From the NCBI GenBank assembly GCA_022615275.1, contig JAKEHA010000096.1, positions 1 to 8,459 of the forward strand: 8,459 bases of DNA, read 5' to 3'. Position numbers and translations under genes: made by a program. The DNA comes from Candidatus Latescibacterota bacterium. Its GTDB lineage: Bacteria > Krumholzibacteriota > Krumholzibacteriia > WVZY01 > JAKEHA01. Below are positions 1-5,078 of the stretch, piece by piece. Position 1 is the stretch's first letter, and every line of letters starts with the position of its first letter. Below the pieces are notes generated by a model. The model made no database searches. It worked only from the letters and a program-made list of their open reading frames with translations, and was not told the DNA's origin.

Positions 1-169
1 CGACCACGACCGAGAGGCCGTCGCCGAGGGCTTCGGGGCGAATGATGCCCAGGCCGTCGGGGCCGAGCAGCATGCCGAGCAGCAATAAGATGACGATGCC
101 GGGCAGGCGCAGGTGGTAGGCCACCGACTGCGCGGCCATCCCGACCGCGAGCGCGATCGCGACCGTCAT
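1..169 (-). CDS. Cation/proton antiporter, N-terminal fragment (CPA family)
   Basis: Only the first 56 or so codons are present; the gene continues beyond base 1. The visible peptide is a hydrophobic helix, then YHLRLPGIVILLLLGMLLGP, then DGLGII. The 'HLRLPGI...G.LLGP.GLG' pattern is the hallmark of helices 1-2 in CPA1/CPA2 sodium (or potassium)/proton antiporters, inner-membrane proteins that exchange H+ for monovalent cations. The ATG at 169 is the only ATG in the visible N-terminal stretch that precedes this motif by a plausible distance. However, the frame stays open upstream to a stop at 214-212, and a TTG at 199 would add ten residues (Q S I D L H T P A after the start), giving a more complete first helix. 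No good Shine-Dalgarno is visible for either start. It lies 32-62 nt downstream of the acylase stop, so it could be the last gene of that operon. The exact subfamily and the transported ion cannot be told from this fragment. Confidence 0.8.
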   Translation of the reverse strand, partial: MTVAIALAVGMAAQSVAYHLRLPGIVILLLLGMLLGPDGLGIIRPEALGDGLSVVV

Positions 170-231
170 CGCGGGAGTATGGAGATCGATCGACTGCAAC
201 GGCGACTTCGACTAATAGGGCGTGGTTACGA

Positions 232-1284
232 CTACGGCTTGCACGTCGTTGCTTCCGGGTAGCGCGCGAGCGCTTCCACGGCGTCCTCGGGTGTGTGTCG
301 CAAGAACTCGGTCTCGGCGAACGACGCGCGCACGAGCTTTCGGTTCGTGTCGAGCGAATACTCCTTCAGGCGTTTGCTCACGTCGCCGCGGTGTGCCGCG
401 TTCACGTCGACGACGCGCACGGGCGCGGCGCACGAGAAATCGAGCGCGTCCAGGTCGATGAAGCGGACGTCGCGGTGGGCGCGTGTGCGAAAGTGGGCTC
501 GCTTCTCGCCGATGTCGTACACGATGCTCCACTGCGTGTACTCGCCCTGCGCCACCTCGTCGAGGAGCGCGAAGGCACCGTCGATCGCGTTGCCTTGCCT
601 CGGGAGCCCGCGCGCGGCGCGCGCGAAGCGATCGAGCGACGAGTCCGTGAGCGGCTTGTTCGCGTCGAGATGCTGCAGATAGGTGGTGGAGACCTGGTAC
701 ATGTCGTTGGTCAACACGGGGTACGGCAGGTCGTCTCCGCGGTGGACGGTCGTTTTACCGTTGATGCACTCGAAGGACGCCACCGCGCCCGTCGCGTCCG
801 CGACGAGAAAATGGATGCGCGCCGACCCCCCGTCCGCGATGCGCACCTTGGCATCCCACGCCACCACGTCGTCGACGGTCGCCGAGTTGTCGAGCTGGAA
901 CTGGATCCACTGTAACGTGGGCAACGCCAGGCGTCGGTCCGGCTCGGGATACACCGTCTCGTCGAGCCACATCAGCTCGACCACGAGCCCCTTCTCGTTG
1001 ATGCCGCCGCTCGGGAACTCGCGACCGTACTGGTTGAAGGTGACACTCCCGAAGTCGGATATCCAGCGCGCGGGATTGTCCTCGGTGAACGCGGTCTTGG
1101 CCACACCGCGCTTGTTGACGATCACGAGCCCGTCGTCGACGCTCCAGTCGTAGTTCTTGCCGAAGACCAGGGTTCCGCCCGCCTCGAAACAGAAGGTCGT
1201 GCACGCGCGCGCCTCGCCCGCAACCATCCCGGCCGCGACGACTATCGCTGTCAATAAAAGCGCGCGCGTCAACTCGTCCTCCAT
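232..1284 (-). CDS. Exported Ntn-hydrolase, choloylglycine hydrolase / linear amide C-N hydrolase family
   Basis: This is a 350-residue protein of the family that includes bile salt hydrolase and penicillin V acylase, enzymes that cleave non-peptide amide bonds with an N-terminal cysteine. Residues 8-27 form a hydrophobic signal peptide ending in A-R-A, and the next residue is Cys28. Signal peptidase I cleavage would therefore expose the nucleophile directly. Other family landmarks are GKNYDW (42-47, with Asp46), GGINEKGL (93-100, with Asn96), VLTND (190-194, with Asn193), and QWSIVYD followed by FRT with Arg266. The usual Arg before the conserved Asp is Lys43 here. The start at 1284 gives exactly this leader and overlaps the end of the PhoX-like gene by 16 nt, suggesting coupled translation. 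The frame stays open further upstream, but that part is a shadow of the PhoX gene. The true substrate is unknown: N-acyl homoserine lactones, acyl-peptides or conjugated lipids are all possible. Family assignment is firm; substrate is inference. Confidence 0.88.
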   Translation of the reverse strand: MEDELTRALLLTAIVVAAGMVAGEARACTTFCFEAGGTLVFGKNYDWSVDDGLVIVNKRGVAKTAFTEDNPARWISDFGSVTFNQYGREFPSGGINEKGLVVELMWLDETVYPEPDRRLALPTLQWIQFQLDNSATVDDVVAWDAKVRIADGGSARIHFLVADATGAVASFECINGKTTVHRGDDLPYPVLTNDMYQVSTTYLQHLDANKPLTDSSLDRFARAARGLPRQGNAIDGAFALLDEVAQGEYTQWSIVYDIGEKRAHFRTRAHRDVRFIDLDALDFSCAAPVRVVDVNAAHRGDVSKRLKEYSLDTNRKLVRASFAETEFLRHTPEDAVEALARYPEATTCKP

Positions 1285-2672
1285 GGCCCCGTGATCGCGA
1301 GGGTCAGACCCGCCGCCTGCATGTTGACGAACAGCGTCGACCCGTCCGGCGAAAACGTGGCGCCCGCGAATTCGCCCCGCACGCGCGAGCGCGCGAACGT
1401 GTACAGCGCGCCCGCCGCCGTCGCCCCGACGATGCGGTTGGGGTGGGCCCCATCTTCGCAAAGCATGATGTCGCCCCACGGCGCCACCACCACGTTGTCC
1501 GGGAACTGCATGCGCTCGGGGTCGTTGGGTTCGATGTACAGCTCGAGATACCCCGGCAATTCGCTCGCGGTTCCTTCGCCCGGTCCCGGCGTGTAGCGGA
1601 ACACCTGGCCGAGCTGTTTGCGTCCGCCGTCGGTACACACGAAATAGACCTCGTTGGTGCCCATCCACATCCCTTCACCGCGCGCGAACAGGCACGCACC
1701 GGCTGCGTACCCGCGCGTGCGCAGGTCGTCGTCGGGGGCGTCGACGTGGTCCAGGTCGAGCCACTTCACCTTCAACTTGGAACCGATCGCGATGTGCGGT
1801 TGCGGTCCCGGCCAGTTGCGCGAATCGGCGGCACCGTCCGCGAGCGCCAACGCCTGCAAGCGCCCGCCCGCGTGCAGGTTGCCCTTCTTCGCCGGAATGA
1901 AGCGATAGATCAACCCGTCCTCGCGGTCCTCGGTGAGGTACACAACGCCGGTGCGCGGGTCGACGGCGACGGCCTCGTGCATGAAGCGCCCCATGGCGAC
2001 GATGGGAACCGGATCCGCGATCGACGCCTCCGCCGTCGCGGGGACTTCGAACACCCAGCCGTGGTCCTTCATGAGCTGCAGATTCTCTTCTTTCTTGTGG
2101 CCCTTGGTGAGGACCGTCTCCTCGCAGCTCAACCACGAGCCCCACGGTGTGGCCCCACCCGCGCAATTGCGCAGCGTCCCCACGAGGCTCACGTGGTGCG
2201 TCACGAGCGCCTGCGCGCGCGTGTCCCATACGAACGTCGTGGTACCGCCGGGGCACGGGGTGACGCCGGCGCCGAGGTCGTAGAGTTTGGTCGCGGGAAT
2301 CTTCGCGAGGCGTTCGTTCTTCGCGCCGAAGGGACCGTCGGCGTTCAGACACTCATGGTTGCAGACGACGATGGTGCGCGCGTCGCCGCCCGGAAAGGCG
2401 GCCATCGCGTCGGGCATGCCGGGCACGAGCAAGCCGTCGGCCATCTCGTCGCCGGTACGCGCGACGATCTTGTAGTGGAATCCTTGCGGGAGGTCGATCA
2501 CCCCGGCGGGGTCGTCGACCGGCGCGCCGTAGCCGAGCGCGGAGGTACCGGCGCTTGCCAGCGCGTCGATGGATTGCTCGAACGCACGCCGGTACGCCAC
2601 GAAGCCGACGGTGACGGCACCGCAGGCGCCGAGAAAGCGGCGGCGCGTCCAGGACGAAGAAGGCGCTCGCAT
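1269..2672 (-). CDS. Tat-exported PhoX/DUF839 family protein (putative alkaline phosphatase)
   Basis: This 467-residue protein starts with a twin-arginine leader (TRRRFLGA, residues 9-16, then a short hydrophobic run to about 27), so it should be folded in the cytoplasm and exported by Tat. The body matches the PhoX/DUF839 beta-propeller family: IDLPQGFHYKIV (59-70), NHE (105-107), the signature CAGGATPWGSWLSCEE (170-185), MHEA (231-234), a PDNVVVAPWGDIMLCEDG block (391-408), and an FSPDGSTLFVN strand (440-450) near the end. In characterised PhoX the Cys of the CAGG motif helps hold the iron pair, and nearby Glu/Asp bind calcium; those features look retained. The ATG at 2672 is chosen because it directly precedes the Tat motif; no clear Shine-Dalgarno is seen. 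The gene follows the sigma/YCII pair by 45 nt and overlaps the acylase. Many DUF839 proteins lack tested phosphatase activity, so the family call is safer than the enzymatic one. Confidence 0.87.
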   Translation of the reverse strand: MRAPSSSWTRRRFLGACGAVTVGFVAYRRAFEQSIDALASAGTSALGYGAPVDDPAGVIDLPQGFHYKIVARTGDEMADGLLVPGMPDAMAAFPGGDARTIVVCNHECLNADGPFGAKNERLAKIPATKLYDLGAGVTPCPGGTTTFVWDTRAQALVTHHVSLVGTLRNCAGGATPWGSWLSCEETVLTKGHKKEENLQLMKDHGWVFEVPATAEASIADPVPIVAMGRFMHEAVAVDPRTGVVYLTEDREDGLIYRFIPAKKGNLHAGGRLQALALADGAADSRNWPGPQPHIAIGSKLKVKWLDLDHVDAPDDDLRTRGYAAGACLFARGEGMWMGTNEVYFVCTDGGRKQLGQVFRYTPGPGEGTASELPGYLELYIEPNDPERMQFPDNVVVAPWGDIMLCEDGAHPNRIVGATAAGALYTFARSRVRGEFAGATFSPDGSTLFVNMQAAGLTLAITGPWRTS

Positions 2673-2717
2673 GCGCGGCAGTCTAGCACACGCACGCGAG
2701 CGCCGGGAACGGGCGGG

Positions 2718-3377
2718 TCAGTTGGTGGTTTCGATGGGACGCACTTCGACCTCGCCGCCGTACTTCAGGTGCGGGTGCGTCTTGGCGAGCGCGATGGCGT
2801 CGTCGAGGCTGGGGGCCGTGATCAGAAAGTAGCCGCCCAGGGCGCGGTCGCTGTCGATGGTCGACGCAATCGTCATCTGGTCGCCGCGGCCCGTCATCAC
2901 GCGCGTGTCGTCGGCGAGCTTCTCCGCCGAAACCAGGCGCCCCTCCTTCTCACGGTCGAGCGCCCACTGGCGGTACTCGTCGATGATGGCGCGGTAGGCC
3001 TCTTCGTTCATGGGGTCTTCCGCGGGCGCATCCGCTGCCGCTTGCGCGGGGTCGACGCGCATGTACATGAGCAGCATGTATTGATTCGCGTCGCTCGTGG
3101 GAGTCGTCGTGGTCGCAACTTCTGTCGGCACCGTCGCCGTCTCGCCGCGGCTGCCCATCGCGAATCCGCCCGCGAATGCCCCCGCCATGATGACGGCTGC
3201 GGCCGCCGTTTTCGAGATCTTCATGATCCAGCCTCCGTTCGCGCGGATCGCTCCGCGCCGTTTCAGCTCGGCCACCACCCGATCCTCCAATTCGGGCGAC
3301 GGATCGGGTGCGCCGGCCAGGGACCGCAGCGCCTTCTGTTCCGCGTCGCTCAACGTCTCATTCGGATCGTCGCTCAT
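2718..3377 (-). CDS. Anti-sigma-like membrane protein with C-terminal YCII domain
   Basis: The 219-residue product has three parts. Residues 1-51 are hydrophilic, with LEDRVVAELKRRG at 30-42, and resemble the cytoplasmic tail of zinc-less anti-sigma factors. Residues 57-76 are one Ala/Gly-rich hydrophobic segment. After a Thr/Ser/Pro linker (80-97), residues 99-215 form a YCII-related (DGPF) domain: YMLLMYMR at the start, EYRQWALDREKEGRLVSAEKL in the middle, and LGGYFLITAPSLDDAIALAKTHPHLKYGGEVEVRPI at the end. The gene overlaps the ECF sigma gene by 20 nt, the usual layout for a sigma/anti-sigma pair. Inference: it tethers or controls the sigma factor, with the YCII domain sensing or acting outside the membrane. 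YCII domains are small ferredoxin-like folds often found next to ECF genes, without a settled function. A second start with a strong ribosome site lies inside the gene at 3224 and would make residues 52-219 a separately exported protein. Confidence 0.82.
   Translation of the reverse strand: MSDDPNETLSDAEQKALRSLAGAPDPSPELEDRVVAELKRRGAIRANGGWIMKISKTAAAAVIMAGAFAGGFAMGSRGETATVPTEVATTTTPTSDANQYMLLMYMRVDPAQAAADAPAEDPMNEEAYRAIIDEYRQWALDREKEGRLVSAEKLADDTRVMTGRGDQMTIASTIDSDRALGGYFLITAPSLDDAIALAKTHPHLKYGGEVEVRPIETTN
3232..3236 (-). promoter_or_regulatory. Internal Shine-Dalgarno for an in-frame start at 3224
   Basis: On the minus strand a GGAGG sits 7 nt before an in-frame ATG (3224-3222). Translation from there gives MKISKTAAAAVIMAGAF..., which looks like an ordinary Sec signal peptide (Lys at positions 2 and 6, then a hydrophobic core). 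This is the best ribosome site in the gene; the ATG at 3377 has only AAGGA about 10 nt away. It may produce a second, shorter exported YCII protein, or it may be the real start, which would make the anti-sigma-like part misleading. Confidence 0.5.
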
Positions 3378-3939
3378 GACCGATGCGTCCTTTCTCCGTG
3401 AGCCAGCGCCGCACCGAGCTGCGTGCTCGTGAAAGCTGGCTCTTCGATGTTCCCGATTCGACCCCCAGCATGCGCGCGATCTCGTCGTGCGTGTAGCCGA
3501 AGACGTCGTGGAGGATCAATACCTCGCGGTAGCCTTCGGGCAGCCGCGCCACCGCGCGTTCGACATCGTAGGTCGCGATGTCGGCCGCTGCGGGTGCGGC
3601 GGGCAGTTCCACGACGTCCGCTAGGTCGACGTCGCGCGACTGCGTCGCGCGTTTGCCCCGTGCGCGATTACGCGCGCAATTGATCGCGATGCCCACGAGC
3701 CACGTGCGCAGCGCCGACTCCCACCGGAACGACGGCAGCTTCTCCGTGGCACGAATCCACGCCTCTTGCACCACGTCCTCGGCGTCGATCCGATCGCCGT
3801 CGACGTAGCGCCACGCCACCGCCAGCATGGCCGGCGTGTGCGCGCGATAGAGGGCGCGAAACGCCCCCTCGTCGCGGCCGCGGACGAAGCGCTTGACCAG
3901 GCGCGCGTCGTCGAGATCGGGCACGCTGTTGGGTTCCAT
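3358..3939 (-). CDS. ECF-type RNA polymerase sigma factor
   Basis: A compact sigma-70 family protein with only regions 2 and 4. With the start at 3939 it is 193 residues. Region 2 runs from DDARLVKRFVRGRDEGAFRALYRAH through DAEDVVQEAWIRATEKLPSFRWESALRTWLVGIAIN, the core-binding and -10 reading part. Region 4 covers VERAVARLPEGYREVLILHDVFGYTHDEIARMLGVESGTSKSQLSRAR, with the helix-turn-helix that reads the -35 box. There is no long C-terminal extension, so it is not the TPR-extended (ECF42) or SnoaL-extended (ECF41) type. A TTG at 3999 would add 20 residues, but the ATG at 3939 is preferred: conserved sequence begins soon after it, and an ECF-like promoter lies between the two. The gene overlaps the YCII/anti-sigma-like gene, its likely regulator, by 20 nt. 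The probable targets are its own operon, including the PhoX and acylase genes. Confidence 0.92.
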   Translation of the reverse strand: MEPNSVPDLDDARLVKRFVRGRDEGAFRALYRAHTPAMLAVAWRYVDGDRIDAEDVVQEAWIRATEKLPSFRWESALRTWLVGIAINCARNRARGKRATQSRDVDLADVVELPAAPAAADIATYDVERAVARLPEGYREVLILHDVFGYTHDEIARMLGVESGTSKSQLSRARSSVRRWLTEKGRIGHERRSE

Positions 3940-3949
3940 CACAAGGTGG

Positions 3950-3976
3950 GTGTCGGGAGGGACCGAAAGGGTTGCA
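3950..3976 (-). promoter_or_regulatory. Putative ECF-type autoregulatory promoter
   Basis: Read on the minus strand, TGCAACC (3976-3970) followed 14 nt later by CGACAC (3955-3950) resembles the ECF pattern of an AAC-containing -35 box and a CGAC/CGTC-type -10 box. The distance from AAC to GAC is 16 nt, close to the usual 16-17. The -10 box ends only 10 nt before the ATG at 3939, so transcription would begin at or a few bases before the start codon. That fits the lack of any Shine-Dalgarno there. Judged by eye from a single sequence, so tentative. Confidence 0.4.
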
Positions 3977-4007
3977 CGCGACAAAGTGTGGGCCGGCAAA
4001 CTCAGGG

Positions 4008-4120
4008 ATCTTCTAGTTCGATGGCTTTGATGAAGATGGTGGCCAATTCACCACAGCTATTGCTTTCAGCATTCGCTGAAAGCCGTAGCTACGGTACAAC
4101 TTATTGTGTAATAAGCAATT
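4008..4120. other. AT-rich spacer made of consecutive inverted repeats, origin unknown
   Basis: This spacer between the DinB and ECF genes is far lower in G+C than its surroundings (51 of 120 bases at 4011-4130). It holds five near-contiguous inverted repeats: ATCTTC/GAAGAT (4008-4013 with 4032-4037), TGGTG/CACCA (4037-4041 with 4049-4053), GCTTTCAGC/GCTGAAAGC (4062-4070 with 4075-4083), the palindrome CCGTAGCTACGG (4083-4094), and CTTATT/AATAAG (4100-4105 with 4110-4115). An outer ATTGC/GCAAT pair (4059-4063, 4115-4119) could close the right half. No U-run follows any stem, so a simple terminator does not explain it. It could be a small structured RNA, a palindromic repeat element or the remnant of inserted DNA. 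No family is recognised. Confidence 0.6.
4062..4083. repeat. Perfect 9-bp inverted repeat with 4-nt loop
   Basis: GCTTTCAGC, loop ATTC, GCTGAAAGC. This is the strongest single hairpin in the spacer and works on either strand. It abuts a perfect 12-bp palindrome at 4083-4094. Transcripts coming from the DinB gene would form it about 40 nt after that gene's stop codon, but no T-tract follows in either direction. Confidence 0.7.
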
Positions 4121-4594
4121 CTACCTGGTTCTAACAAAGTGAGTGTAGTCGAGCACCGGCGGTTCGATGCCCACGCGGCGCAGCGTCATCGCAATTTGTC
4201 CCCGGTGGTGGACGCCGTGGGTCGCGACGTGGATCAGAATGTCTCCGATCGGGGTTGTGAACGTGTCGCCCTTGGAGGTCGTGTAGGCGATTCCGGTCGC
4301 GAAGTCGGCCTCGGTGAGTCCGCCGAGGTACGCGCCGAAAGCGGACGCATTCTCTCGCGCGAGCTTCCCGCACGCGTCCAGCGACATCGTCGGCCACACC
4401 TTCTGAACGGTCCAGTCCTGCTTCTGCAAACGCAGGTACCACAAGCGCTCGGCGGCGACGATGTGGGAGAACAAGCGCAGCGCCTCGGTGAGGTGCGCGA
4501 CTTCTACTTCGCCGTGCGCGTCGCGGCAGCGAATGTAAACTTGATCGTCGGCCCACCGCATGTGGGCATACAAGCGTTGCAACGTCTCTTTCAT
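4121..4594 (-). CDS. DinB-family (DUF664-like) four-helix metalloprotein
   Basis: A 157-residue protein of the DinB/YfiT fold, small cytoplasmic four-helix bundles that bind a divalent metal through three histidines. Seen here are SHIVAAERLW (His44) and the C-terminal HVATHGVHHRGQIAMTLRRVG, whose H126 and H130 with H44 make the usual triad. The length is typical. It ends in DYTHFVRTR, close to the normal DinB C-terminus, so the AT-rich spacer that begins right after the stop has not visibly truncated it. AAGGAG at 4606-4601 stands 6 nt before the ATG, a good ribosome site. The gene is last in the thiL-led block, 10 nt after the phosphodiesterase. Members act as thiol-dependent transferases or detoxifying enzymes in some bacteria (bacillithiol or mycothiol hosts), but most have no known reaction, and none can be assigned here. 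Confidence 0.9.
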   Translation of the reverse strand: MKETLQRLYAHMRWADDQVYIRCRDAHGEVEVAHLTEALRLFSHIVAAERLWYLRLQKQDWTVQKVWPTMSLDACGKLARENASAFGAYLGGLTEADFATGIAYTTSKGDTFTTPIGDILIHVATHGVHHRGQIAMTLRRVGIEPPVLDYTHFVRTR

Positions 4595-4600
4595 CGCGAT

Positions 4601-4606
4601 CTCCTT
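4601..4606 (-). promoter_or_regulatory. Shine-Dalgarno of the DinB gene overlapping the upstream stop
   Basis: AAGGAG on the minus strand lies 6 nt before the ATG at 4594. Its first two A's are part of the TAA stop (4607-4605) of the phosphodiesterase gene, so the two genes are translationally linked in one mRNA. This site decides the DinB start. Confidence 0.8.
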
Positions 4607-5078
4607 AGTCGTCGTCGAGGTTCAACTCGACGATCTTGGCGCGCGCGCGGCCGTCCTCGATTTCGATGCGGCCCACCGTGACCGGTAACCGAAAGCGACG
4701 CGGCCCCGCGCTCCCGGGATTGAAGAACGTCACCCCGTTGCGCGTGAATACATCCGGATGGTGCGAGTGACCGTATACGACCACCGACACGCCCGCAGAC
4801 GCGGGCACGATGTCGAGTGTGCCCAGGTCGTGGACGACGTAGATGCGCGCGCCGCCCACTTCCAGCATGTCGCCGTGCGGGAGCTTGAGCGACCACGCCT
4901 GCGTGTCGACGTTTCCGCGCACCACCGTGAGGGGCGCGATCGCGCGCAGCGCTTGCAAAATCTCTTCGTCGCCGACGTCGCCGGCGTGGATCACGTAGTC
5001 GGAGCCCGCGAGCACGGTGAGCGCCTCCGGGCGCAGGAGCCCGTGCGTGTCGGATATGACGCCGACGACGGTTTTCAT
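4605..5078 (-). CDS. YfcE/MJ0936-type metallophosphoesterase (phosphodiesterase)
   Basis: A 157-residue single-domain enzyme of the calcineurin-like family that hydrolyses phosphodiesters or phosphomonoesters with two bound metals, probably in the cytoplasm. The metal-site motifs are all present in order: ISDTHG (Asp10, His12), HAGDVGD (Asp34), VRGNVD (Asn56), VVHDLG (His83), and YGHSHHPDV (His104, His106). NPGSAGPRRFRLPVTVGRIEI near the end is typical of the YfcE group. The start at 5078 is the one that places the beta strand and DTH motif at the N-terminus as usual. Its ATG overlaps the stop of the M1 peptidase (ATGA), and GAGAGG just upstream can serve as the ribosome site. The frame is open for more than 900 bases further upstream, but that part is a shadow of the peptidase gene. 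The natural substrate of this family is mostly unknown; activity on bis-p-nitrophenyl phosphate is the usual test. Confidence 0.9.
   Translation of the reverse strand: MKTVVGVISDTHGLLRPEALTVLAGSDYVIHAGDVGDEEILQALRAIAPLTVVRGNVDTQAWSLKLPHGDMLEVGGARIYVVHDLGTLDIVPASAGVSVVVYGHSHHPDVFTRNGVTFFNPGSAGPRRFRLPVTVGRIEIEDGRARAKIVELNLDDD

Noticed and set aside
1196..1206. Lipoprotein signal at Cys28 of the acylase
   Set aside because: The residues before Cys (A-R-A) fit signal peptidase I rather than a lipobox, and this Cys is needed as the free N-terminal nucleophile.
1285..1668. Upstream extension of the acylase frame by 128 residues
   Set aside because: The extra sequence is an off-frame reading of the PhoX-like gene; the signal peptide and nucleophile Cys are correctly placed only with the start at 1284.
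1443..3401. A 652-codon open frame on the plus strand
   Set aside because: It is antisense to the PhoX-like and YCII genes, has an Arg/Val/His-rich composition with no recognisable domain, and is explained by the codon bias of a GC-rich genome.
4062..4083. Rho-independent terminator for the thiL-DinB block
   Set aside because: The stem is good, but no run of T follows on either strand, so I list it only as an inverted repeat.
4021..4134. Small protein of 37 residues on the plus strand
   Set aside because: It has no clear ribosome site and lies in a region dominated by inverted repeats, with no recognisable domain; kept only as an observation about composition.
4121..4140. Possible integron attC end (plus strand TCTAACAAAG)
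   Set aside because: The core-like bases lie at the end of the intact DinB coding sequence, and no matching inner sites or opposite RYYYAAC/GTTRRRY partner were found; the hairpins in the spacer are tandem rather than one long imperfect palindrome.
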